Shown here piece after piece: positions 21,568 to 34,710 of a stretch of DNA of 64,000 nucleotides. The stretch's first letter is position 1, and every line of letters begins with the position of its first letter. Source of the DNA: Tretioscincus oriximinensis. Lineage: Eukaryota > Chordata > Lepidosauria > Squamata > Gymnophthalmidae. Both the position numbers and the translations under genes were made by a program. Location: the NCBI GenBank assembly GCA_022410635.1, contig JAJVDF010000125.1, positions 1,369,090 through 1,433,089 of the forward strand. Reading direction: 5' to 3'. Under the pieces are notes generated by a model. It had not been told where the DNA came from and made no database searches. It saw only the letters and a program-made list of their open reading frames with translations.

Positions 21568-23060
21568 ACATAAGAACATAAGAAGAGCCATACTGGATCG
21601 GATAAGAGCCCATCTATTCCAGCATTCTGTGTCACACAGAGGCCCACCAGATGCACCAGGGCAGTTTGAACAGAGGAAAGCAAAATATGCACCTGTTCAT
21701 GACTCCCTGCAAATGGCATTTCAGGAGAACTACCTGTTGCTCCATCCCAGAGGCAGCATCCATACATCCATCCTAGTACCCATTTGTACCCTTGATATCC
21801 ATAAACCTGTCTAGTCTTGTCTTGAAGCTATCCAAGCTGTTAGCTATCACTACCTCTTCAGGAAGTAAANTCCGCAGGCCGATGACCCTTTGTGTGAAAA
21901 AATACTTTCCTTTGCCTGTTCTCATTTTTCTGCCCATCAGTTTCAAGGAGTGCCCTCTGGTCCTAGTGTTGTGTGAGAGAGAAAAACAATTTTTCTCTAT
22001 TCACCCTATCCATCCCATGCATGATTATATACACTTCAATTAGATCAACTCTCAAACATTGCCTTTTGAAGCTGAAGAGGCCCAGATGTTGCAGCCTTGC
22101 TTCGTAAGGGAGGTGCTCCAGACCCTTGATCATTTTTGTTGCCCTTTTCTGCACCTTCTCTAGTTCCATAATATCCCTCTTGAGATGTGGTGACCAGAAT
22201 TGAGCACAATATTCCAAATGTGGCCTCACCACATTTATAAAGAGGCAAAACAACATTTGCTGACTTGTTTTCAATTCCTTTTCTAATTATTCCCATTATG
22301 GAATTTGCCTTTTTTGCTGCTGCTGCACACTGGGTTGACATATTCCTTGAATTGTCCACCCACACTCCAAGATCCTTTTCTTGCTCGGTCACAGAAAGCT
22401 TGGTTCCCATCCGTTGGTAGGAGTAACTGGGGTTCTTTGCCCCAATGTGCATGACTTTGCACTTCTTAAATTGAAGTGCATTTGCCACTTTGATGCCCAC
22501 TCACCCAATTTTAATAGATCACTCTGAAGCGCCTTACAATCATTTTCAGTTTTCACTACCTGAACAGTTTAGTTCAGTGGCTACTTCATTATTTACCTCG
22601 GTATCCTGAGTGTTTATGAATATATTGAAAAGTAAAGGTTCCAGTACAGACCTCTGGGGTACTCCACTTCTTACTTCTTTCCACTCAGAGAACTGTCCAT
22701 TTATTACTTCTCTTTGTTTTCTATCTTTTAGCCAGTTTCCAATCCAGGACAAAGTCTGTCCTCTTATGCCATAAGTGTGGAGCTTTTTAGGAGCCTTTGA
22801 TGGAGGACTTTATCAAAAGCCTTCTGAAAATCTAGATAGGCAATATCAACTGGGTCCCCTTTATCTACATGTTTGTTAACACTCTCAAAGAATTCTAGCA
22901 AGTTGGTAAGGCATGATTTACATTTGCAGAAACCATGTTGAGTTTTATCCAGCAATGTGTGCTTCTCCATGTGTTTAGTAATTTTGTCCTTAATTATGGT
23001 TTCCAACACTTTACCTGGAACTGATGTTAAACTGACGGGTCTATAATTTCTGGGATCACC
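21568..23060 (-). pseudogene. CR1 LINE, decayed ORF2 3' half
   Basis: The octamer tail lies at 21568-21587. On the minus strand, broken pieces of CR1 ORF2 follow in order. They are NYRPVSLTSVPGKVLE, GFCKCKSCLTNLLEFFESV and [11 protein letters not shown] (motif A), then [17 protein letters not shown] (motif B). The region that should carry the catalytic FADD motif is deleted or unreadable. Then come VMHIGAKNPSYSYQRMGTKL and EKVQKRATKMIKGLEHLP. At least three frame changes and several stops make this inactive. Beyond 23060 the CR1 similarity stops abruptly within the N-terminal RT. Confidence 0.9.
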
Positions 23061-25447
23061 CCTTGGACTACGAGTGCATCCACATGACAGTTTCCCACCT
23101 TTTCCTTGGCGCAATGCCACATGTGTTAATGGAGGTTTTACTAGATTTCTGCATGCATCTGGAAGAGATTTGCAGTAGGAGAGGAATTTCCTATTGCAGA
23201 TCATTTCTGTTTGCATAGCGCAATCCCTGCATCCTCCATTATAAGCTGCCCGCAGGCCCTGTCATCTCTCCCTGCTCACATGAGGAGACAAGCAACGTGA
23301 GCAGACACCAGCCAACAGTACTGCATGATGGCAGCTAGACGGACATGTGCAGCTCAGTCTTCTGCATTCTTCTCTGCAGTTTTGCGCCAGATACGATATG
23401 TCTTATCTTTTTCTCAGCAAAATCTACAATCGCTTGTGGACTGCAGATTTCACTCGCTTCCCCCTCTTTGTGGACTTAACCTAATACAGCTATTTCTTTG
23501 AAATTTACCTCCATAAATCTTCTATATATTTGACTGGTACTGAGTGAAGTGTACTTATAGTGAAGATTTAGTATTAGTATGTGAAACAGAAAATATATCT
23601 TTTTTTAACTGAGATTGTTTAATAAAATATAAAACATTTTTGGGGGGTACAACATAAAAGAAGCATAGAATAAGGGTAGTTCCAAGCAAGTTCCACCCTT
23701 GCTTCATTGCATTACTGTATCTTTGAACACTTTTTCCTACCTTTTTATTCTCAATCTCAGCAATATAACAGACCAAGTTCTCTTCATTCTTTCAACAATC
23801 CTTCCAACAGCTAAGGGAGTAAAATATATTGAAAGACCAATCTTTCAGCCTAAGATGAGGTGTGGAAAAGCAGCAATTCACCTCATTGTGTGCTAAAAAT
23901 CAATTTTGCCATGCAATGAGGCAATACTATTATCAGTCAGCTGTAGAGGCAATTGAAATATACATTCTCCCTATACAGACTAAGCCAATTTTTAAGCAAG
24001 TGCGTTGGGCCAGAAACCAATCCATTAGAGGAATGACTAGTTGGGATTTCAATTTTACTAAAGGAAAAATGAGTCAGATAACAAAGTAGCCCAGAAGACA
24101 ATTACTTCAGCTTGGACTTATAAGCGGTTAGTTGAAAGTTCAAATATTGACTTGCACTGCTATGAAACCTTATTTTAAACAAAGTTTATTACTAGCATTT
24201 TCCAAGATACAATAAAATGAAAGAGAAATAGATAGACAAAAATGAATGGAAAATAAAAACAAAAGACATATAGTAACATCTGATGTTTCCTTAATCACTG
24301 AAATACTTTTCACAGGTAATACTAAACTTTCATATTGCCATTTTAAGCATATAATCTTTGAATGATTTTTATAGTAAACTATAGTTTTGATCAAGTGTTC
24401 AGTTGAATATCCCATCTTCAGGCAGCAGAATATTTTTAGCCATTTCCACCTTTCTAGCATTGTATAATTGACATATCCTGGATTGCTGGTGGTTTTACAT
24501 GTAGACTTCCATGTATAGAAATGTTATAATAGATCTTCACTAATTGGTGTTTGTTTGTTTTTTTGCAATTATTATTATTATTATTATTATTTGTAACATT
24601 GTTATTACAGTGCTATTGCAGTGATTGTTACAGTATTTCACAAATCACATTGTACAATATAGGTTTGTAGGAACATTTATCATAAAGATAGTAATACAAT
24701 GGTTATACATTTCACGTTACCATGTGTCTTGTACCCACCCCCCCACCCATTATCCCTCCCCTCCCCCACCACCTAGGAAATCAAGTTAAAAGAGCCTTAC
24801 ATAATATGCAATTGGGAGATAGGCTGTATAATGTACCTAATGAAAAAAAAATTGGTGATTGTGTATTTTCAGAGAGACTGAATGTCCCATTTTTGCACAA
24901 ACTGTATTATTTCAGAATAGATTTTTTTTCTCATGATACAGAAGCAATTTCACTCTAGGACAGGCTACCACTAGAGCAGGACAGTTGAATGCTGACTCCA
25001 AAAGGCTGGATCAATTCTCATATTAGCACAATATATTAGACTATTGCACTTAATGTAGTGGTTCAGTCCACCAAAATGGTCCAACCTGAGCAAATGATCC
25101 AGGATAACCTTTCTTTGATGCCTTTTAATGGCACAATTTGGTGCATTTTGGAAATGTGTATTCTGTTAGAAAGGACTAGAGAGCTATTTGTCCTTTTGTA
25201 CATTTCCCTGGGCCAGCCCTTTTACCCCTGGAAAGCTGGTAGACCTAAACAATCCAAGTCTACCAGCCTCTTGGTATAGGCAATCATTTTGCCCACATAC
25301 ATTGGGTCTCACATCAACCTAATGTGGATATATTGGTTCAAATGATATAGAGTTTCTCTCCTCTCTTCCAGTATATAGAAGAGGCATGCAAAGGCCTGAA
25401 TACTTTCATAGACTGGGCTACAAGTAAGTGCAAAACGTCTTTATGTT
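23061..25447. other. Unclassified and unique sequence
   Basis: 23061-23460 is richer in GC than its surroundings and starts exactly where CR1 similarity ends, so it may be another repeat; no termini were established. A short (TTA)n run lies near 24569-24590. Nothing else is recognised. Confidence 0.45.
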
Positions 25448-25562
25448 TAATACATCCATGAAGATTTAAACCAACTTTTATGTAAGTGTAAAGCAACGAA
25501 GGCAAACACAGAACAACATGGGGATAAAGTGTGTGTGTGGGAATCATGGTGTTCTCATAGAC
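25448..25562 (+). repeat. Segment duplicated into the L2 copy at 29970
   Basis: 115 bp that recur in the same orientation at 29970-30082 with about five substitutions and a 2-bp length change (roughly 95% identity by eye). Similarity stops on both sides. It is embedded in unique sequence and has no terminal repeats or A-tail, so it does not look like a transposon. Confidence 0.9.
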
Positions 25563-26567
25563 TTCTGGAATATCTCAGTGAATTTTAAATTGTCTGTGAT
25601 TCATTACCCCAAACTTGGAAGACTGATATATATTAGTATTTTGGCAGAAGGAAAACTTAGGTTTTTTTTCCCCAGTTATTTTTCAACTTGTAGAGAAAAA
25701 TACAATTCAGGTATTTTACTTAAGAATCTCATAAAGTGAAACTTATATTGCACCATGGAGACACAAGGAAAATTACAGTCATATACTATCGTGTTCTCTG
25801 TAGAACCAATATGCTTGCATAATGTATCAAAGCAAGCACTGGCATTTCTCATTTCAGGGTGAAATTAATATTTCATTCTGAATTGAATTTTTTCCCATGA
25901 AAGGGAGCAGGGAGAGCAGGAAGTAATCTATATTTGTTTTTACCTCTACAGTAGCATCCTTTATATCTTGGCGGCAACTATAATATTATGCACATTTAAA
26001 TAAAAGAAAATTCTTCTGCAAACATCTTTTTAAAAGTTTTTCTTTTAAAAAAATCCTTTTAGTTTAGTAAAGTTTTCAGCTCTGAAGCTAAGTCTCCTGC
26101 TTCTGTGACTGCAAGTGAAGCAACTGCTGTGCCGAAAGACAGGTGACATTACTAATGCAAGTTATTTAGCTATTTAAAACCTCTTAAGAAATGCCAAGGT
26201 TTCTTAAATGTGACACCAGAAAGTTACATACTTCCTATTTAATGCTAATGCTGTTGTTCGTCATTATCCACAGATTTAATATTTGTAATTTATGTGTATC
26301 TGTGTCTATGGTATTATGTTCCGAGCACTTTTATACGAATATTTTAATATGCATGAGGATGTAAGCTGTGATTTGACGGGGCTAACTTTGGCTAATTATG
26401 ATTTTTATAGTGCAGATTTTTAACACTTCTGTATCCTGGCACAGCTGAGGCTGATTAGTTTTTGATTCTGACACTGATGATTTGAGCATTTATGAGAGAA
26501 TCTGAGGCCCAATCCCCATGTTAGATATACAGCGCTTTGCGAAGTGACTTTACCTTCAATGTGTCCC
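25563..26567. other. Unique sequence
   Basis: Nothing recognised. Confidence 0.5.
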
Positions 26568-26897
26568 AAGAACATAAGAAGAGCCATACAGGATAAGGCC
26601 ACAGCCCATCAAGTCCAGCATTCTGTCCCACACAGAGGCCCACCAGATGCACCTGGGCAGTCTAAACAGAGGAAAGCAAAACATGCACCTATTCATGACT
26701 CCTTGCAAATGGTATTTCAGGAGTCTTGCCTGTTGCTCCATCCCGGAGGCAACATCCAGACATCCATCCTAGTACCCATTTATACCCTTGGTATCGATAA
26801 ACCTGTCTAGTCCTGTCTTGAAACTATCCAAGCTGTTAGCTACCACTACCTCTTCAGGAAGTAAATTCCACAGGCCAATGACCCTCTGGGTGAAGAC
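26568..26897 (-). mobile_element. CR1 LINE 3' end
   Basis: The octamer tail is reduced to about one and a half units (26568-26580). The 3' UTR and the last ~45 codons follow: TQRVIGLWNLLPEEVVVANS, then SLDSFKTGLDRF and INGY before the stop. It is 5'-truncated. Confidence 0.9.
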
Positions 26898-28059
26898 ACG
26901 CGTGTCCAGTATTCCACCCATGGTAAATGCCCTTTGATGTGGGACAAGTAACCACCGCATTTCAACTGATTCAGCAGTGGACATTTTGTAACGCCCAAAA
27001 GACTGCAGCATGAGGACATTAATTTCATGAGAATTTGAAGCTCATTGGCTCTTGGCTCACAGAGAAAGCTTCTAGTAGGCAGGGTCACATAGAATGTTGG
27101 GGATTGCAGTTAGGAAAGCACAGTAATGCCTTATGGGGCTCATCATTCGATGGCATTGCTAGGAGATGAAGTGCAACAGCCTGGAAGACAAGGTAAGAAA
27201 AAAGGCGAGGAAAACCTTGAGATGGGGATGCAACTTGAGCATGATTCTGCACTGGTTGGTTTATGATCACGCTAGCATTTCCTTCTCTCCTCCTTGTGTT
27301 ATTTTTAAGTTAGATGCTTCCTTTTCTGTTTCAGGCTGTTTCACAAGGTTTACCTACCGGCACTGTAGGATCTTCTTGATGCCTCAGTTCCATAAGACAA
27401 CAGAGCTTTTGTTATCGTCTAGGGATCCACCTGTAAAAAGCTCCATTGTTGCGATGCTGTATTGCTGATGTTCTCTGACATCAGCATCAAAGCACTGCTT
27501 TTTCTATGAGCTGCTGCCTGCAAGCCAAAGAACTGTTGTCACATGGGAGATTTGCGATATTATGAGAAGATGCCAGCCAGGACTTCATATCTCAGCTTGT
27601 TGACATGCGCAGTAATGAATTCCTTGCTCCCCATGTATGTTTCTCTCACCAGCTTTGCAAACTCCATGCGGATTTTGAAAGTAAGAATTCACAGGTAGGC
27701 AACTGGGATATGCTGGGTTTTCACTCCCTTTTGCATTTTACTCCATTGTGTGCTTAGGACCTTAGATTGTGGACTGTATTTACACACTCTTTTATGGCTA
27801 GAAGAGATCCAGTCCTGCCCTTCTGTATAGGAAGATCAATTTCATCTCAGAACGCTTCATTCACACTTGACAATGTTTCCTTGTCCCTCTCCAAAAGATG
27901 ATTTCAACAATGGGAACTGAAGATATATTAGTGTGGTCATAGTGGTTGCATCACAGGTGTGTGCGTGAGAGAAAATTATCAGCTGTTACAGTCCCACATA
28001 GGAAGGGGTGGCTGGATGTCCATACTGGCATGTAGATAGATGTATGAAGGCTATCACTT
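26898..28059. other. Unclassified sequence
   Basis: No gene recognised. A small palindrome (TGCTGATG..CATCAGCA) lies near 27466-27488. Confidence 0.45.
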
Positions 28060-31000
28060 CTTCTGTTCTGCCTTCCAACCTGCAGGTTTTGGGGATGCCT
28101 GCTAACCAGCTCACTGCTCTGGTGGTGCTGCTTCTAAATGCCAGGTCAGTCCACAACAAAAAATCTATCATCCATGATTTGATCCTGGATGCCTGGATGA
28201 CCTGGCATGTATTACTGAGACCTGGGTGGACGAACAGGATGGGCCTAATCTTACCCAGCTCTGTTCCCCAGGTTACTCAGGGGAGGGGGTGTTGCTGTGG
28301 TTCATAAGGTTTCCATCTCTCTCCCCAGGCAGCCAATTCGCTCTGTCGTTGGATTTGAGGGGCTGTTCCTGCTGTTGGGCAAAAGAGATAGAATAGGGAT
28401 GCTGCTGGTGTACTGGTCACCCTGCTGCCCAGCGACATCCCTATCTGAGTTGGTTGAGGTGGTCTCTGATGTGGTGTTGGAGGCCCCTAGCACTGTAGTG
28501 TTGGAGGACTTCAACGTCCATGTGGAGGCTATCCTCACTGGTCCTGCTCAGTCCTTCATGGCCTCCATGACAACCCTGGAACTATCTCAATGTGTTACTG
28601 GCTCAACTCATAGAGCAGGACAATACTCTTGATCTGGTTTTTCCCACAGAGTGGACTGGTGATGATCCATTGATAGGAAGGCTGGCGGTAAGCCTGTGGT
28701 CATTCCCTGGTGAGATTTGGATTTATGCAAGGATGAGAGACCCATTCTGATGGTCCGCCCCTGGAGACTTATGGAATCCAGGCGATTCCTGAACACTCTG
28801 GGGGATTCCCCGATTGGCATGGATTTCCCGGTTGGCTCCTGTTGAAGCTCTGGTCTCCCTTTGGAATCGGGAGATGACCAGGGCTATTGACACGATTGCT
28901 CCCAAGTGCCCTCGGCGTATCTGTGGAGCCCATAGATCACCCTGGTATTCTGGGGAGTTAAGGTTGATGAAACAGGAAGGCCGAAGGCTGGAGCGCAGGT
29001 AGCGTAAATCCCTGCAAGAATCTGACTGAACACGGGTTAGAGCACATTATTGTGCCTACGAGGTGGTGGTGGCGGCAGCAAAAAGGAATTATTTCTCTGC
29101 TACCATTGTGTCCTCAAGTAGCTGTCCAGCAGAACACTTTTGAGTGGTAAATGGCCTGATAAGATCTAACTCGGGGAGAGGAAATCTAAAAGCCATCCAA
29201 TATCTGCTGTGACAAATTTGCAGGACACCTTGAGGGCAAAGTTGCTCAGATTCATGAGGGATTGGATGCCACTCTTGTGAATAGCCCAGAGGAAGTGTCC
29301 AGAAAACCGTCTGGTCCAGTTATCTTAGATCAGTTTCAATTATTGCGGCTTGATGATGTGGACAAGCTGCTTGTTGAGGTTCGGCCAACATTGTGCTCTC
29401 TGGATCCTTGCCACTCCTAGCTCATAAAAGCCAGTCGGAAGGGTATAACCAGGTGGGTCCAGGGAGTTGTGAACGCTTCTTTGAGGGATGCGGTGGTGTG
29501 CCCTCTCCTTAAGAAGCCTTCCCTGGATCCAGAAGAGTTAAAAAACTACGTCGCCTGGCGGCCAACATACCCTTCCTGGGTAAGGTTCTGGAGAGTGCCG
29601 CAATGTTCAACTGCAGGCATGCTTGGAAGAAACTGATTATCTAGACCCATTTCAATCAGACTTCAGGCCTGGTCATGGCACGGAAACCACCTTGGTTGAT
29701 GACCTGCTCTGGGAGAGGGAGAGGGGCAATGCGACCCTGTTGGTTCTCCTGGACCTCTCAGCAGCTTTTGATACCATTGACCATGGTATCCTCTTGAAAA
29801 GACTAAGGAGTTTAGGAGTTGGTGGCACTGCATTGCAGTGGTTCCGTTCCTATCTCCAAGGCCGCTTCCAGAGAGTGTTGGTGGGGAAGTCTTACTTGAC
29901 ACCCTGGGAGCTCACTTGTGGGATTCCTCAGGGGTCGATCCTCTCCCCCATGCTGTTCAACATCTTTGCTAATACATCCATGAATATTTAAACCAATTTT
30001 TATGTAAGTGTAAAGCAACTACGGCAAACAGAACAACATGGGGATAAAGTGTGTGTGTGGGAATCATGATGTTCTCATAGACGCTGGGAAAGGTCATCAG
30101 GAGATTTGGAGTAAAATGTCATCAATATGTAGATGACATTCAGCTCTATCTCTCTGTTCCATCTGAATCAGGAGAGGCAGTTGAAGTGCCTGGAGGCAGT
30201 GATGGGTTGGATGGGGGCCAATAAATTGAAGCTGAATCCAGACAAGACAGAGGTGCTGTGTGTTGGAGCATCCCGAGTTCATGAAGTGGGGAGGCGCCCT
30301 GTCCTTGGTGGGGTAGAATTGCCCTATGAGGGACGAGTGCGAAATCTGGGGGTGCTCCTGGACTCTGCAGAGACAGTGGAAAACCAGGTGGAGTCAGTGG
30401 CCAGGAGTGCCTACTTCCAGTTACGTCTGGTCCTCCAGTTGCGGCCACTTCTGAACAAGGATGATTTAGACACAGTAATCCACGCTCTGGTAACTTCCAG
30501 ATTGGACTATTGTAATGTACTCTATAAGGAACTGCCTTTGAAAATGGTTCAGAAGCTGCAGTTGGTGCAGAATGCAGCAGTTAGACTGCTGAAGGGAATA
30601 GCTGCCTGGACACACCTCACGCCGGTCTTGAAAGAGTTGCATTGGCTGCCAATTCACTACTGAGTCCAATTCAAGGTGCTAACTTTAACTTATAAAGCCC
30701 TAAATAACTTGGCCCCCAAATATCTAAAGGAACGCCTTCTCCCATACCAACCTGCCCATGCCTTAAGATCCGCAGGGGAGGCCCTCCTGGTTGTACCACC
30801 CCTTTCAACAGCCAGTGGAGTGGGAACCTGGGCTAGGGTCTTCTCGGTGGTGGCCCCCAGTCTTTGGAATAGTCTCCCCCTTGAGGTGCGTCTGTCATCA
30901 TCATTGTATTCTTTTAGAAAGTCCATAAAAATGCACCTCTTCAACCTGGCCTTTGTTTGAAGAAATGCTATTTTTTCCCCTCCACCCTCAGATACTGATT

Positions 31001-31110
31001 CTTATGGTTTTAAAATGAGGATTTTGCACTTTTATTGTTGTTGCCGCCCCAAGACCTTTGGGTATGGAGCAGGGTACAAATGTAAATAAATAAATAAATA
31101 AATATAAATA
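28060..31110 (+). pseudogene. L2 LINE, decayed near-full-length ORF2 copy
   Basis: Translations in shifting plus frames follow the L2 protein of 10590-13442. Endonuclease pieces are VLLLNARSVHNKKSIIHDLI, EDFNV and APKCPRR. Reverse transcriptase pieces are LVLLDLSAAFDTIDHGIL (motif A), GIPQGSILSPMLFNIF (motif B), NPDKTEVLCV and ELHWLPIHY. The C-terminus YKALNNLAPKYLKERLLPYQ ends near 30960, followed by a 3' UTR and a (TAAA)n tail at about 31083-31110. Several frameshifts and stops, and a 113-bp foreign segment before the catalytic motif (29970-30082), make it inactive. It is in opposite orientation to the intact L2. Confidence 0.92.
29970..30082 (+). repeat. Insertion within L2, copy of 25448-25562
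   Basis: It sits between L2 codons for FNI(F) and the downstream GKVIRRFGV segment. In the intact L2 these are separated only by a few codons (YMKPLGE). It brings a stop and interrupts the frame. The left border shares CATGAA with the expected L2 sequence, and the right border joins at GACGCTGG. Confidence 0.88.
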
Positions 31111-31175
31111 ATAGATGGCCAAGCTGTGACCCAAGATGTTACCCAGAATAAGGCTTCGTGTGGACAGGGTCTCGA
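31111..31175. mobile_element. Fragment of the Harbinger-like MITE family of 14910
   Basis: GGCCAAGCTGTGACCCAAGA, then CCCAGAATAAGGCTTCGTGT and GGACAGGGTC parallel the right arm at 15030-15089. Only one arm is present, abutting the L2 tail. Confidence 0.65.
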
Positions 31176-34100
31176 GAGTGTTGTATAGGTTGCTAGTGGA
31201 ACAGTTGATGTTTACAACTCTGGTCTGGCATGTAAACTTGAATTCAATATGTTTTGGAAGCTATAAAATTTAATTTGTTATCTGAAAAATGATACTTGTA
31301 TCCAACAAAAAGTAAAAGAAAAGTAGATGAAAGTAATATACAATTCAGATAAAGAAATATGAGGGGAAAAAACCCTTATTTTGAATGCTGGTTATAATAA
31401 AATTGTTTTGTTCCATTGGATGTTGGATATTTGTAGTAAGGTGTTTTGTATTGTTATTTGTTAGTTTAATTATTTTTCTCATAAAATAAATTTAACAACA
31501 GCGACCAGTTGCAATATCCCATTAACAAGAAGTGAGAAATGCCTTTCTATGCCATTAATTTGTGAATTCTTGGATTTTGTTACTTCATGTCCTCAAAGAT
31601 CAATACACAAAATTTAATATAGTATGAATGCACAATCATGTTGAATGTACTTGTGATCCACATTTATACTGAGAAAATTGTATGTGATTAGCCAAATAAC
31701 AGGAAAAAGGCGGTTTCGGAAGAGTGACATACCAAATTTAAAATTGATAAAATAAGAAATTGAATTTGTTCATTCGTAAGCATAAATAAAATGCTGTGAT
31801 TGTAGCAATTAAAATAATCTGTTTTATGGTTTTATGTTTGAGTATTTTATTACTAAATAGAAAACTTGCTAGTAAAATTCCTTTTTATGTCAGAGAAGGT
31901 GGATACTGATGATAAAGTTGCCAATTTAATATCATGATATGAATTTGAAACCTGGAAGTAATTTGTTTACCGAAGTTTTCATTTCTTCGTGATAACGTGA
32001 CTGTCTTTTGTATATTTTAGTTCAGAATAAATATGGTAAAAATTAGACAAACTTTAAATGCATTCAGGTTTTCTTCAGTTATTTGGATATGGTTTGAACT
32101 CATTATACTCCTTATGTTTGACTATTCCTCTACTTGTAGTAATCCCCTGGTGTGGGATCAGTAAACTTGTTCATATTCTACAAAAAATGGGATTACAGTA
32201 TAATAATGTAGGTANTTTTAATTTCTCCAATAGTGGCTGCCTTCTATTCTGAAATATAGTCTAAATAGCCTATTGTCTGGATTAAGAATATTTATTAATA
32301 ATTTCTAAATCTCTATATTCTTACATTAGTGCGAATTGAGATAGCCTGTGCCTCCTGATTATATAAATTTGCTTGCATTAGATGGGGTCCAATCTGGATT
32401 ATGGGAGGCCTTAATCGAGATGACTGATAGGCCTGGTCAACACATTCTGATCTGGAAGTTGGGTAGAAAATCATGTTTGGGACTACTAGAGGAAATATTT
32501 TAACATTGCTTTAAAGTGCACCTCCAAAAGTTCCAAGTTTAAGAGCTTTCTTTTCCAGGCATCAGAGGAACAGGGTTGCAGTTACAGAAACTTTCACAAA
32601 CTTTGAGATCATGCCACTGCAGTATGGACTCATCTGGATTAGAGCTTTTGGTATAATGCTTAGGCAGATCAATCTCTGGGTTAGTACCATGCAGCCTCTG
32701 GGTCCGTACCATCAAGACCATCAGTGCAGATAGCAATGACCCATCATTGCTTTGTGACCCACTGATTAAGGATTTCCACAGAAGAAACCAGATCTAGGGC
32801 TAAGGTTCCTTCACTCCGGCTGTATCTGTACTTAACGTATTGGGCCAGTCCAGTAATCATAGAGCCTAGACAAGGCCAGTCTTGGTGTGCTTGAAACAAG
32901 ATTAAAAGGTGTGTAGACAATTTATTTTCTCCAAATACATCTTCAAATGAGTAGCAAAACTTTCCTACATCTTTTTAGAGATCAGTGCAAAATGGAACAT
33001 ATGAGTTGTTCTGATTACAAGGCAGACATATTTATCCCTACCATATCATAACTCTTCTCTTTGAAACCTTATAACCTTTAAACCTTATAGCCTTAAAATA
33101 GGATATCTGGTTAGCAGTAAAATGCCAGATTGGACAGGAAAATGTTTAGTAAAAAAAAATACAGAAAGGCAGAGTTGGCTTTGTCTTAAAATTTGTTTGT
33201 AACTTGTATAATTATATTTTTACATAAAATGTGAAACTCATGAAAAATTAAAATAGAATTCACATAGGCTTGAGCCCATGCATTAAACATCATTCGTTTT
33301 TTATGATCTGTGACCTGCCATTATAATAAAAATACTTTTAATGGCGATGCATTGAAAAGTTCTTAGAAATAAGACCAGAAGATAGTAGATTCTACTGCAG
33401 GCTCCAAATTGCTAGTAATAATTCATAGATAATAGCACTTTTAATAGCTTTCCTATTCAAAATTGAAATTAATGAACTTCAAAAAGTTCTGGAATAATTA
33501 TGAACATCTGTCTAGAAATGTCCCTATAGCACTTATAGCCTCAGAAATGCTCTTTTCTATTAGTTGGAGATACTTAGCAAAATTATCACTTTTAAATGAT
33601 AGCAAACACCATTGTTTCTGCAATCCACACAATTGGCAAAGAGTGAAGAGAAGATGCAAACAATTTATATGCACTTAATGAAAATCCTAGTGTGAAACAC
33701 GGGTAATATTGTACTCAGTCATTACTCAGATTTATTATGGAGTTTGTTTATCTTTTCTAATAAACATGGCATATTGTAATTACTGGGATACTTGGTATTA
33801 CAAATTTTGTAAGCTTTCTGACTCTTTAAAATAAGAACTTGTTAGGATTCCTATATATTTTTTAAAAAATGTAAAAAAAGCACAAGCTAGTCAAAATAAT
33901 TCTTGCTTCCACTGATATACTCAGGTCATTCTTACCTTGGGATCAGTTATACATATTTTGGCATGTTTGGTCAAAGCGAGGTGGTCACTGAAACTGCTTT
34001 TATCTGTTCTGACATCATTTTTTGGAAGTTACTGAGATTAGGGCTTTGATTCAGTATAAAACAACATTATATTAATGCTTAAAATCACATTGTAACGTGG

Positions 34101-34710
34101 TTAAGCCAAGAAGCAAACCATTCAAAAATACTTTTATATTTCAGTAATTGGAATTTAGTTACAATTTTATTATACTGCATAGTAAATATAATTGGAGAGT
34201 TCGCTATCCTCATAGGGTACACTATTTCATTAATGGGGAGGAAAAACCAGTCTGTGTTTTAGCGTCCAAGAGAGATGCTGTGTTCATAATTCCATCTCTA
34301 TTACATTTTGCAAAATGACTGCATTATTGCACTGATTTATCCTGGAGAGAGGAATTGGCTCCCAGTTCAAAACTCTGGGTTAAAAGAAACAATAGGCAGG
34401 ATGTAAGGGAGCCTTAAGTTCAAACTGTTGGGGGTTATAGAACAAACTGTGTGTGTGTGTGTTTTTAATAGACCATAAGGTTGCACTCATACACGTGTTT
34501 TAAACCATTTTCAGTCATAAAGAATTGGACTGAAAATCGGGGAGAGAGGGTGGGCGGGAAGAAAAAATGTTCAAGTCTGAAGATGGTTTAATAGATTTTT
34601 GTCACCACAGCCCAAAACAATTGAAATAGTTTGAATCAAGCAATAGCTGATAAATGCTGACTACATCTTGGTATATATGCTGTCATATGAACTATACTGC
34701 AGACTGTTGG
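31176..34710. other. Long unique AT-rich stretch
   Basis: About 3.5 kb with no recognised repeat, exon or RNA. A short GT run occurs at about 34448-34462. Confidence 0.5.

Noticed and set aside
23061..23460. Possible DNA transposon beside the CR1
   Set aside because: The composition change is real, but matching terminal repeats or a target duplication could not be established.
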